A program made the translations under genes and the position numbers. Below are positions 26,696 through 38,642 of a stretch of 64,000 nucleotides of DNA, piece after piece; within the stretch, counting starts at the first letter, position 1, and every line of letters starts with the position of its first letter. Under the pieces are notes generated by a model. It was not told the DNA's origin, ran no database searches, and saw only the letters and a program-made list of their open reading frames with translations. The stretch is from Aphelocoma coerulescens (taxonomy: Eukaryota > Chordata > Aves > Passeriformes > Corvidae): positions 20,178,924 through 20,242,923 of the forward strand of contig NC_091023.1 in the NCBI RefSeq assembly GCF_041296385.1, given 5' to 3'.

Positions 26696-27296
26696 AACAA
26701 AGAAGAACACCCTGGCCTGCGGGGCTGAATGCTGTGGATGCTCATCTCAAGCTCCCTGCTGTTTCACAGCTGGCAGCAAGAGATAAATTTATCGTTTGTC
26801 TGATGGAATCAGGTCTCACTTAGAGGTGCTGCCTCGAGAGTAGAGGTGGGTTTGGGTATTAACTCATCTCAGCTTCCGAGCTTTGGAATGTCTGAAAACT
26901 CAGAACATAATTTGGAATCCTAAGGCCAAACACCCTAAACTTAAGAGGGGGTACTACAGCTCACCTAGCAAAGGTTTACAGTGAGCTTTGCTATCCAAGC
27001 CATAACAAGGTTATGTTTGTGTGGCTGATAAATTGCAATAGCAATTATTTTACTGTAAAGACAAGAAAACCTCCCATTAAACTCATGAGAAGCAGTATTA
27101 AAACTCATTCTTCTACTTTTGAGAGACTTTTACATAGTGGTCTGGAGATGTTTTGATGTTTGGGGAAACAGCAGCTTATATGAGCAAATGGAAGCACCAA
27201 ACATAGCATGTAGGCAATGTCCTTGGCAAAGCCTATAGAGTCAGGGGTAAAATGAGATATGGTGTTTGCCAAAGTGCATTTTCACAAAAGACACTA

Positions 27297-27411
27297 GGGG
27301 ACATGGTAAATATTTTAGGGACATTTAATGGTGGACTTGGCAGTACTGAATTAATGGTTGGACTAGATCTTAGGGGTCATTTTCAACCTAAATGATTCTG
27401 TGAAATATTAA
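27297..27411 (+). mobile_element. Short CR1 3' tail
   Basis: About 115 bp resembling the last part of a CR1: a 'ggggacatggt' start, 'tggtggacttggcagtactg', 'ttaatggttggactagatct', then 'tttcaacctaaatgattctg'. The 8-bp CR1 terminal motif survives as one degraded 'attctgtga'. The expected 'gatgatcttaaaggtc' is shortened, so this is an old, diverged copy. The 5' limit is soft. Confidence 0.85.
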
Positions 27412-27752
27412 AAGATTGTGCTGATAAATTCAACACATCTCTGGAGGAGGGGATGCTGTAGGGATGTGGAGGATCCTTGACCTTAAGACACCCTCTGCAT
27501 TTGTTGAGATCCACAAACTAATAGCATCCCAGCATCCTCCCTGTCTAGTGGCTGTTGCAAAACTGAGGTGAGCAGAGGTGGGAGAAGAGCACTGCAAGAC
27601 TGTCCAGCCTGGAGGCTCAGAGGGTGCTAAAATCTCAACTGTAATGCAGGTCCTGGCATGTCTCCTTTAAAATGAATGATGAGGACTTGCTGCAAGGCAG
27701 CCTGCCTGGAGGAGGCAGCCAGACACATATCAAAGGGCCTGAGCAGGTCCCA

Positions 27753-27807
27753 AATCAGTGGGTTATCAAGTCAAATGCTCACTTGAGGGTCTTGGGTTAA
27801 ATTTTGG
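27753..27807 (+). repeat. Copy 2 of an unclassified repeat of about 54 bp
   Basis: Begins 'aatcagtggg', passes through 'caagtcaaatg' and ends 'ttgagggtcttgggttaaat' plus 'tttgg'. It has the same orientation as the copy about 1.4 kb upstream. Similarity fades outside these limits on both sides, so this is either a short dispersed element or the best-kept part of an old local duplication. Confidence 0.75.
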
Positions 27808-30800
27808 TCCCCAAATCCACTGCTTAAAGGCACTTGAAGTGAGCTGTCTGAGCTGTCCTGCTGGTGTGGGTGCTCTGGCACGAGCAGCAGTGCTTCTGCA
27901 GATGGTCTGACCGTGCTGAACACAAGCCCTGCAGGATTAAATGCTTATCTTGGCACTTGTAAACTTCCGTAGTAAGAAGGCTTTAAAAGAAAGCAGCCAT
28001 ATGCCTGAGGAAAGGCATCATGCAGCGATCAGCCTGCATTGTTTACCTAAGCAGAGAGGCCAGGAGTCAAGCAAGGCAGGACCAGGCAGCCTAAACCCCT
28101 AACCTCTGACTGCCTTCAGGCTCCACAGCAGGAACTCAGCCCTCACCGTTCCTTCATGGTGATTTACATTCACAAAATAAAACCTGCCTGGTTTCCTTGA
28201 GAGGGTCCTCTAAACACCCCAATAGGAGGCTGGAGCCAGAGGTCCTGGCACTGAGAATGCCAGGTCCCTGGATGAGGTCTCTGGCAGGCACCAAACCCGC
28301 AGCTCCCTCTTCCTGGGTGACTGCCAGTGGTACCTTGGACTTTTGTTTTTCTAACACTTGCAAAACTGTCTGACAGCAAAATGGAGAAATAGGCAGTCCA
28401 GGTCCTAAAGCCCATGTAAAGGGAACAAGCCCTTGACAAGGGGAACAGGAGAGGAAAGAAGAATGTGGCATTTCCAGCTTTCTCAGTGCTGTGTGGTAGC
28501 AGACATGAAAAATGACCTCCATTGCTTAAGCCCTTAACCCTTAGTTTCTTCTGTTAATGTCAGATGAAAAATCTAGAAGTTTGCAAGTGTAGATGAAATC
28601 TGCATTACAGGAAGGCAAGCAGAGTTAAACAAGTCACTGAATGCTCATTTCTTCAGTTCAGCACAGCTTGATGAACTATTTGATTCATCAGAAACTCTAC
28701 CAGGTCCCTGGGATCCATTCCTGATCTATTCCAGGGCAATACTGAACAGGTATTGCCCAAACTAGGGGACCCATGAGGTTGCTGAAGAAAAACTGAGATG
28801 AGAAATACCAACTGCTACTGTCTGGCTCAAAGGTTTGATCAGAACTTCAAGAAGAAGCAGAATCGGGTCTGATTCAAACTTCTGGTAACCACATCATCCC
28901 ATGAGCAATCAGAACAGCTTCAGGCCATGCTGAGGACCTATGAGGCTCTGAAAGCTCAACTAAGTATAACAACTCAACTAATATAATCTGGATGATTATC
29001 CAGATGGAGACTTAAGTAGAAAGAGACAATATCTGCTAGCATTAACAAAAGCCTTGTAATGGACCTCTGTAATATCCACACTTTATGATAGCCTAAAAAC
29101 ACCTGGTCCTATGTCAAGCTCATCATTATTTGTAGAAACAAAATCAAGATGTGAAAAACCCGAAACGAACATACAAAACCAGGAGGTATTTCTTTGGTGG
29201 CTTGTCAGAGACAGGGTGCACAAGGGTGTAAAGGGTCTACAAAATTTACAGGTGAGAGTGCATGTAACTGTCATATGTGAGTCACATTCTTTCACCAGCA
29301 CCTTCCTGTATGTCAGCACACCCAACTGGTTTGGTAAACACTGATAAGCACAACTTTCTTCTTTTGCAATCACTGTGACAGCAAATTGAAACCTAATGTT
29401 CACCACTAGTGCCTCACACACAGCAGTCTATTACTGGTAATAGTATCAGAAATTACTTGGTGCTGAGTAACCCAGGGTTTGGCTGTATCATGTGAAGGGA
29501 ACTAGAAAGCAGTGTTATTCAAAGTGTTGTAACATCAAGACATTACTGGCAGGACGTTCCCTAACAACAGGACCTGTAAAAATGTGTGGTAAAGACAGTG
29601 GCTTTATTTTTCCTGTGTGTATTTGAAGGGTTAGATACAATGGGTAATATAGAGCATGTGACTACTAATGAAGGTATTAATATAGAGTTGCTAGAGTTTT
29701 TTTTTATTGTGAGCTACTACTAATAATCTTTATTTTCACATGTGAGTGGAAGCACACGATAAAGGCATTCCTAGGGAAGTTTGTGGATTTACTCTCCAGC
29801 CATGACTCACCCCTTACTCAGAGAAGCAAAGCCCAAGTGACCCAGCTGTGGTGAGCACAGAGCCCCCATCAAGAAAGTTCCCTTAGCAACAGAAAAACAT
29901 CCAAAACATCTTCTACCTCCTGCTTGCTGTTCCTTGAAGTTGTTATGAGTAAATGGATGCAAAACCTCACACCTGAATTTCAGAGCTAGAATCAATGTAT
30001 TACAAAGAAAATCCTTTTGCTTGCAAGTTAACTTTAGCTACCGCCCTCCAAAATTCAGGCTTAATAAGAAAAATAACTTGAATCTATTTTATCTACTCCC
30101 TCCAAACACTGCCTGGGTTTATAAACAAATAGCAGAAACAGCTCCTGCATCCTCAGCTGACACTGATTATCATTAGGGATCTGTTGAAGTTAATGAAACC
30201 ATGGCAATTCAGAGCAATCAGCCCAGTGTGAGCTGGATGCTTGTGAGTTCCAGGTGCCTATGATCAAGGGTGATGAAGAGCAGGGAAATAGTTCACCCAG
30301 GAGAGAGGGAGACTGGGGGTTTTGTTTTGGGGTGTTTCTTGGTGAGATATTTTCAAGAAATTTTGAGAGCTGGGTTTTTTTTGTTGGTTTTTTATTTTTT
30401 TGGTGAGGTGTTGGACATGGGGAAGAATGCTTGCAAGCAAGTGGAAAACTGTTCTTTGTGATCCAAGGTACTGTGTCCAGTAGTCTGATGTATTTCCTAT
30501 TTATATGTACATTGTTTCTTAAATATTTTTACTCCCTGTATTGCAGCCTTCTGGCATGAAATATGTATATTGTATTGCACAAAGATGCCACTTTTTGTGT
30601 TCATTGTAATCTACATTAAAATTCAATGAGGCTGAATGTATGCACTTCCCTCCCTGTTGCTGGCATGCAGTCATGGACAAGGAGTGCAGAAATGAGTGTA
30701 TTGATTTATGCCTGTCACTGTCTGACAGGAGCAGATGGGGGTCTGGGAGTTTCAGTTTAGCTGATGGACTGTGCTAAACCTGGCCTGGCTCTGCTGCTAT

Positions 30801-33179
30801 TACATGTGATAAACCTTTGATGCAGCTAAGTCACTTTTGAAGTATTGTGGAAGGTGAAGCAGAACCAGCTTTGTAGGCAATAATAACAGAATGAGATTAT
30901 TTAGGCTAAAATGAATCAATATTTGGAAAATTCCACTGTTAATAATTAGATCTTGCCTGAGGGAAGCTGATTGATGCTGCCTGTACCAGATGGTTTGTAG
31001 AATGAGACTGAGCCTGAGTGTTCCTGTGGACGCCCCTGATGGGGAAGCAGCCTGGGGGAAAAATGTGAGGGTGCAGCCAGGAGAAGATACATGTGGGCAC
31101 TGAGTCACCTCACTGGGAAAAGCACAGTCAGGGCTTTCAGTTAAAGCTGCAGGAAGAAAAAGGAGTTTTGGGAAAGATATAAAGTTACACAGATTTGAGC
31201 TCTGGCAGGGCTTGTCTGTGGTAGCCCTCGGCAGTGGCCCTGTCCCCAGCTGGTGCCAAGCATGAGGGTGCCTGACCTGCTTTTCCAGGGCTGTGGGCTC
31301 CTGCTGGCACCAGAAGCACGAGGTCCTGGCTGTGTTTTGCTGACACTTGTCCTATAAAATTGACAGCAATAATGAGTGATAACCCATATTGCTGTAATAC
31401 CTTCTTCCTCAGGACACCTAACAACATGCCATTGATAATGCTTTTTAAGGCTGGATTTTGGCCAGGTCCTTGGAGAAGCAATAGCTTGGCCATGGTCCCA
31501 CAACAGGGAGCTCCAGTCTGTAATACTTCTGATCAGGGATGAGGCACTTGCTTTCCCTTTTCCCTGCTGGCTGCCTCCCCTAAACAACCAACCCTTCCTT
31601 ACAGCATATGCAGGACTGTCTAGAAGGTCTTTAATGGTTCTAATTGCCTGACCTGAGTACCTGCTTGGTCTTGGCCTGATGCTCAAGCTCTGAAGGCACT
31701 GCCTCTAGCTGAAAAAGTGCATGCACTCCAATGGGTGATTTCGGATGGGAGCAGCTGTCTGTAGTGTCAGACAGCAGATCTAATGACATACCACTGAGCT
31801 GTTCTGGGCTAGGCTATAGCAATAACTCATTAAATATAATTGTTAGGTAGCCAATTTTGGGAGTGTTGGAGTGATCACAAACAACTGAGGCATAAAGTAG
31901 TCTTCTTTCCATCCTTGGTCCATAGCACAGCTCAGGACTTTTCTGGTTATTTGTGGACAGAATTTATTGATGATTATTGTATTCCCTGGCATGAACTGAA
32001 ATTTCAGCCTCCAAGTTCATGGTCGTTAACCATGGTGAGAACAAGTGAGCCACTTGTCTCACATGATGAGTTTGCCTGTGGAAGCTGCAGATGCTTTGAC
32101 TGACTTATGAGTGTGGCTTAGTGCTTGTGTCAGGTGCAAACAAAAAAACAGAACTGGCCAGTCTGGAATGGGTGTTTTTGTGTGTGACACGATGGTTCTT
32201 CCTGCAGATACCGGGCTAGGAGCAGTGCTGTGGCTTACTGGTGCCCTGATGAAATGTACTGCTTCTGCATTGAGTGTGGTTGTGAAGACAAAAAGGAAAT
32301 GGATTAAACTCATCTGATGCTTTCCAGTGAATTCTGGTAGAGCCTTTCTGCTCAAGCTTTGTCTTGCTTTCCCTGACCACTCTGACATCAGTAATTCACT
32401 GGTCCTTTTGATTCACCAGCATAAAATGAAACGCTGTGATTTGTGCTGCAGGAGCAAGGATGGGAGCTCTCATGCACCTTCTGTGTATGCAAAGGAGGCT
32501 GATGCATCTGGGGCTGTGACTGCTCTAAAGACCACTTCAGATCCTTGAGTGTGGGCCTGAGTGGAGTTTGAAGAAGCTGTGTGCTTATGCAATTAAAACC
32601 AAGCTGTGCTGCCTCTTGAGCACTTAGAGCACTCGATAGGGGCACACAGAGCTCAGACACTGCTGTGTGGGCATCTCTTTAATCCCCAAAGGGAGGGAAA
32701 TTGGCCCCAGTGCTGCAGGAAGGAGGCTGTGGGTTTCTGTCTCCGCCTGTGTAACCACAAGCTCAGATTCTGAGCAGTGACTGCACTTTTCAGCAACACC
32801 TGTGCTCTTGTTTTGCTGATGGCATTGCTTATTTTTATGGATCAGGTGTCTGCAATCAATTTCAAAAATATGAACAGTACAGTGTGAGCCCACGAAAGGA
32901 GGATGTATACTTTCAAGAAAGAGCTGAAGAAAAAACACTTTAAAAGTAATATTAATTTTATAATTGCTGTAGAGGATAGACACACCAAGGCACTGTTTTG
33001 TCACTGGGTGAAACAGAAAAATGAATAATCAAAATTTCTATGTCCTGTTTCAGCTTTTTCAACAACTTCTATTTGGAGGCAAACAAGTACCTCCTGTAGG
33101 AAAGGCAGAGCTGTCCTGTGGCTTTAAGGCTGTAGGATGATGGAAAGCCTTGGTGAATGCTCCTATGGAGATGTAAAAT
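27808..33179. other. Non-coding stretch with one G/T-rich tract
   Basis: Only the G/T-rich tract near 30.3 kb stands out. The 181-codon minus-strand frame at 31141-31686 overlaps another frame and has no known motif. Confidence 0.5.
30314..30415. repeat. G/T-rich low-complexity tract
   Basis: About 100 bp strongly biased to G and T, with T8, T6 and T7 runs and repeated 'ggtgag' strings; C is rare. It is probably an eroded simple repeat. A chance frame through it should not be taken as coding. Confidence 0.65.
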
Positions 33180-33380
33180 GATTAATCTACAGGCATCTGA
33201 GAACATTTATGACTTAGCTTTTGGTCTTGTATCTGTTATGTCACTTATGGGGCTGTTAATAATCTCGTAATGCACATTAGGCCATATCTTAATGATTAAA
33301 AAATGATTAAAAAGGGTCTGTTTTATCTGTAACTAGTGAGAAATGCAATTATTTTAAGTAGTTCAATGCCTGTACCAGTC
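33180..33380. other. Candidate conserved non-coding element (AT-rich)
   Basis: Contains 'gttaataatctcgtaatgca', the duplicated AATGATTAAAA unit (33291-33312) and 'gaaatgcaattattttaag'. Many TAAT/ATTA cores, no known repeat and no open frame of note. Confidence 0.25.
33291..33312. repeat. Two tandem copies of an 11-bp AT-rich unit
   Basis: AATGATTAAAA occurs twice in a row inside an AT-rich block. Each unit holds an ATTA core, so it could also be read as paired homeodomain-type sites. Confidence 0.8.
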
Positions 33381-36300
33381 AGAAGTGGTATTAAATGGTT
33401 TTAATAGTTTGGCTGGAGGGTTTTTTCAAGGTGTTGAAAGCACACTATCCCTCATATAAGAATGTCGTGATGGCTCTGGAGCTGGTGTGGGGGCAGTGCA
33501 GAGGGCAGGAGGCCCTGGGATGGAGAGCAGAGGGATGGGAAGAGACAGTGAGAATAAGGCCATTTGCAGTGTCAGATGGAGTGCTTAGCTTGAGGACAGC
33601 TGGGGAGGTAGAATAAGGCCTGGGTAGGAAATCTAATAAGGATGACAGAGCTGGGGGACACAGAAGGATGGACATGTGCTGAGTGGGAAGTGAGAGGGCT
33701 GGAGATGAGGTGAGGGGGGAAAGCTCTTTTCCTTCTACACTCAGACCTTGTGCTGACAGAAAATCCCAGGAACAACCTTTGCCTCCTAATGCTGACCTGC
33801 TGGTCCCTGGAGGGGAGCCTCCAGTGCTGAGACCTGTCAGGTGATCTGGCAGTGCTGGAGTTCTTCCCAACAGGCTCCCCTGCCTCTGAAATGTCCAGTG
33901 CTCCTCAGAACCTCACAGCTTCACTCGGAGATAATTAGCTGTGTCGTTAGCAGGGATCAGACTTCAGTTTTTAGCAGAATAAACCCTACTGTAAGCATGT
34001 GAGTGGGACATGGATGGGCTTAAAACATTCCTGAGGTTTTTAACTTGGTGCTTCCCTCATATAGGATACATTTCATCTCCCCACCAGCCTTTACACATCA
34101 AAAACAGAGTTAAGAATTAAAGCAGAATAAAAAATGGATAGTTTGTCATGTCTTTGGCGTGGAGGGCTACTGTTCAGCTCAAACCCAGAACAGAAGGTAA
34201 TTGCTGAGAAACAAAGTGGGATTTTTGAAAGCTCAAATTAAAGGCAATTTTAAATCCATTGATATCAGGAGGAAAATAACTGCTGCTGGACACGTACCAG
34301 TTAGCAAGACCAGCTCACCAAGAGAGGGGTACAAGTGACCTGTTTTAGAAATGGGCAGGGCTCTGCTGAGCAAATTGCAATTAAACTGACTGATATTATA
34401 TAGAAATTTGTCCTCTTATCCCTCCTGCACACCCCAACAGTGCAGCTGGGAGATGATGGCTGGGCAGTAAGGGGCAGGTATGTGCCTGTGCTGTGCTAAG
34501 TGAAGCTAACTTGATCTGAATGCAGCCCAGCAAGGAATATCTATGTGCCTGAAGCACAAGAGTTACCAGGATCTGTGGGGCTGCATCAGAAGTGCAGATG
34601 TTCAGTTCTGTACTGGGGAAGTTTTACATAAATGACATTTAAGTGATTTTTCTGCCTAATTTCTGGTGAAACATTTAATGAAATTACACTGCCTCATACT
34701 TTTTGTTGACAACCAAATATTCCACCCAACAGTGTTTGCCTGGGAACACAGTGAGTCCCTGGCCACATGGAAGCCAGAGGCAGCTTTGCCACAGAGTTCA
34801 ACCAGCACTAAAGCTATTCCTGTAAAAGTGCATTTCTACAGTTGCACTGCGTTATCTCTGCTCTAGACCTCTAGTTAAATGCATGTTAAAGTCTAGGATC
34901 AATCTGCCTGGCAGTAAGTTAATGGCCCATGGTGTAGCTACTGCTGTGATGCCTCTCTTCCATTAAGAGAGAGGCAGTGTTGCTGTAAGTGTCTCATATG
35001 TCCGGAATAATGGTGCTTGTGGCTTGCACCTGCGTAGGGGAAGGATGCTTGTTGCATTTAAACTAGATATGAGCCAAAAGCATTGCTCAGCCCACGAGGC
35101 ACTGCAGAGCTGCAGTGTTCCAAAGGGACAATCCTGTGGGAGTGGGGACTTCTGGAATGTCCCCCCCCACGCATCATTTCAGGAAGCTCATGCAGACCCC
35201 TTGATTGATAGGGTTGTGCTGCCTCTGGCTGCCCTTCACCTGCAGTGCTGCAAGCAGCTGTACTTCTGCGTTTGCAGCCTCTGAACAAGCATGCAAAAAA
35301 CCAGGAGACTCCCTTGCTATCCCTGCCCTCTGTTGGCACAACATCCTGCACCTGGCTATGGATGCCCTGACCTACCAAATGATCCTGAAGGATAAAGAGG
35401 AGAGGAGTTGGGCCATTCTGGACACATGCAATGTTCCAGTCTGCTGGGTTGCCTCTGGCATTCTGGATAGTAGCCTGAAAGGCACTGGACTTGGAAGGTT
35501 CAGTGCTTGGTGTTGGTATCTCCCAGCAGCCTGCACCTGGCATGCAAAGCAGCACAGAGAAGGGGTGACTTCTCCAGCTCCTTTAAAAGAAAAAGTAGAG
35601 AGGGAAATAAGAAACAATTACCAGCTTTGAAGGTGGGAAGGGTGCTGAGGCCTTCTGCTTTCGTTGCCCATGGCTGTGCTCCTTGTCTCTCTTGGGCCCC
35701 ACGTTGCAAATCCTATGCTCCCATCTGAAGAGTGCTGGCTGCAGACTCCCTCCAGAGCCCTTGACGCAATGTGGGTCATTCAGAGAAGGTTGTCAGGAAT
35801 GATCCTGCACCTCCCTGCTGTTCCAGCACGGAGCTTTGCCTTCCAGGGCAAGGGGTGTGCTGGGCTGCTCCTGAGTCCTGCTCCTGAACCTGGCTGACTC
35901 AACCCACTGCAGCCTTGGGGCTCCTGGGGTAGTGGCTGAGGTCAGGCAGTGCTGGGACACCATGCTGGGCACACAGGGAAAATACCTTGTGGCATCTATC
36001 TACCCACATTTTTTGGGTGGCAAGGACCCAGTGCCTGAGGCTACTGCTGGGTATCCCTGTGAGGCAAAACCCACCTGCCCTGCCAAGGGGCTGCTGGAGA
36101 GTAAAAAGGTTTTTAGTGGTGCAATGAAGGCCTCCTAGGAAAAGACAGGATTTCCTCCAGTGGAACTGAGTGGATTATGACAGAGAGCTAATCTGTATGG
36201 CTGTTTCATAGGTTTCCCCAGTGCCTGGACTCTGTGCTCAGCAACAGACACTCTGTGTGCTGAGAATAACTGATAAACACCACGTAGGAATGTGTGGAGG

Positions 36301-38511
36301 TCTGGAGCAAGCTCTGCCAGTCTCTTTGTATTTTAGTGTTATCTAACAAAATCTCTCCTCATTCCCACACCAGGTTAGTAGGAGGAACCAAATGTGCTGT
36401 CAAGCACCACTGCTTGGTGGAAACCACCCTTCACCTGGCAGTTTACATTCCTCATGAATCCCTACCTCTTTCCTTGATCTTACTCCAGGTGTTTACACAG
36501 GTAAATGGTGCTGGTGGCAAACCTAATTCCGAAGCCACTTTAACTTTAGACCACTCTCAATCTCCTACTCATTTACTGCAGTCAAAATTCACAAGGGAAG
36601 GCAGAGTGCAGCTGCTCCTCCAGACCAGGGATCACACCACAAGGGGCTTTGCTACTGCTGGTCCCCGTGCTCAGACCAATGGTGCTATGCAGCAAAAATC
36701 ACAAGTAAGCAATGTCCAGAGTATGTTATTACAAAGTGCAAGTGAAGATTTAAGTTCCCATCTGGACACCTGTTCTATTCAGCTTCAAGTTTTTATCCAA
36801 AGAATTTAAATGCTCTCTGCCTCAGTTTTTCTGTTTGTAAATCCCTAACCTGCCTGTTTGCTACTCTGGGATTAAAACCACTGTGTGGATTAAAATCACT
36901 GTGTTTAATACAGTTCCTGTTCCAGCAGCTTCTGCTGCTTGTACACATTTGGAAAAATGAACTCTGAATGCATTCTGAGGAATATGGATATTCCCAACCA
37001 GCCCAGGGCTGGGGTAATGGCACTGCTGTGGTATACTGCCATGCCTGGAAGCTGGGAAGAGTGTGGAAGTTTGTGCTCTGCCTATGGGAAGTTTGTGTGC
37101 AGTTACTGCTTCCTTAGTCCTTCTCTGTTTTACATGCAAACATGTAAATGAGTTCAACTCCACCCTAAAACCAGTACAGATCATAAATACAAAGTCAATG
37201 AGACCTGAAGCCCCAATAAGTGCATTAAAGCTGGCAGCCTGTTTTAATTTGTTACTCCTACATCTTTAGCTTGCCTGACACAGCTGGGGAGCGCTGCCAG
37301 TGAATGCTGTATGAGCTCCTGTGTGTGAAGTTGGAGGGGAATGGACAGTGAGTTCCCCCCTGGCTGTGAGCCACAGCCTGGAATTTCCTGGCAGTTTTTC
37401 TTTGTGGTTCTGAGAGCAGCTAGCTGTCAGGGAGTGTTTCTTGTGTCCCTTCCCTACCCCATATGTTGATTTCAGTCTCTATTGCAGCATTCTGGAGTAT
37501 TTTGCTTTCCAAATGAGGTCCATAGGGTACACTAATAAGTTGAAACATCACAATATGCATCACTTAGACATTACTGTAAGCCTCTAGCTCCAGCCCACAA
37601 ATGCTACCAACAGCGAATTCATTCCTCAGATGAACAAGTGTAATTTAAACTCAAAGCAGCAGTTGAAACTGTTTGACTAATAAAATGTCCTTCACTTGAC
37701 TCCTCAGTTAAAGCCTGGCTTGTGCCAGCCTCTTGTCAGATGTAATTGCCCCAGGAACTCCTTTTCCAGTGTACACTTAGCAGTAGAACCTGAATTTGCT
37801 CTAATACATGCTTTACTCTCCATTCCCCAGTACTTCCCTAAGTTCTCCCGCTGTTCCCATCCCAAATGCCTCAGCCCATCCAGCAGCTTCCCCCCATAAG
37901 GATCAGGTTTACCTGAGCAGCAGCGGAGTAGCAGTGCCTAAAATGGAGATTTCAATGGGATGTGACAGGGAGATTTTCCCTCTCATCTACATACTTCTGT
38001 AGTTCCCACCTTTGGGAAAACAGCCTATCTACCAGTAGAAGGCTTCCAAATATCTTGTCTCTCAATGTGTCCAAGTATTTCTTGCTGCTTTCACAGCTCC
38101 CAGGAAGTTTTAATTACTTTTGGTTTTTAAATAGAGGCAAAGCACCAGAATTCAGCAACTACACAGAAACAAGCTGTCAGAAGGAAGTGGGTGTGAAGAC
38201 CCTCTGAATAAAGTCAACCCAAAAAAAGCTGAGCTTTCTCTCTCCAAACTTTATTTCACGAAGCTCCTTGTTCTCCCCACATTTATAAAAACTCTTCTTG
38301 AAATCCGCTCTGCCTGCGCATCCTTGGCTGCCGTGACTCCTCTGGGGCATGATGGCCATTTCCATCAGGGCAGGATGCTCGGTGTGGAGTAGGTGCCTCC
38401 TCTGTCATTTGGCAAAGTTCATCCCTCTCACCTGCTCCTTGGAAGAAAGCTGCAGGAGTCAGGCAGAAAAACGAGATCAGGGTTGGGGCAGTCCCAATAC
38501 TGAGCAGAGCC
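33381..38511. other. Non-coding stretch with a purine-rich patch and an 18-bp tandem duplication
   Basis: 33475-33725 is purine-rich on the + strand. Around 35.0-35.6 kb and 36.3-36.8 kb, frames of 141-171 codons occur on one or both strands with no recognisable product. A C8 run sits near 35161-35168. Confidence 0.5.
36870..36905. repeat. Two tandem copies of an 18-bp unit
   Basis: GATTAAAACCACTGTGTG is followed at once by GATTAAAATCACTGTGTT, 16 of 18 bases identical. Local duplication; no coding meaning seen. Confidence 0.9.
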
Positions 38512-38642
38512 CGTGGCCAGCACACAAACAGGCAGCACCTCGCTGGCTGTGCACCCTCCGCCTCCCGAAATGTCAGGGCTGTGCGGGAGCAGGCGCGCTG
38601 CTCTTTCTCCAGCGCTCACTCATCCCTGCGTACCCTTGCCCG
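38512..38642. other. Local CpG cluster
   Basis: Ten CpG dinucleotides within 131 bp, including two inside 'aggcgcgctg', in a window where CpG is otherwise rare. It is too short for a standard CpG island. No promoter motif or exon was recognised beside it, although a 171-codon open frame of no known family crosses it on the + strand. Confidence 0.5.

Noticed and set aside
31141..31686. 181-codon minus-strand open frame
   Set aside because: No recognisable family, overlaps another 102-codon frame, and its length fits chance.
36294..36809. 171-codon + strand frame with an internal acceptor-like 'cttactccag'
   Set aside because: Opens on a non-ATG codon, has no donor at a suitable place, and the peptide resembles no family I know.
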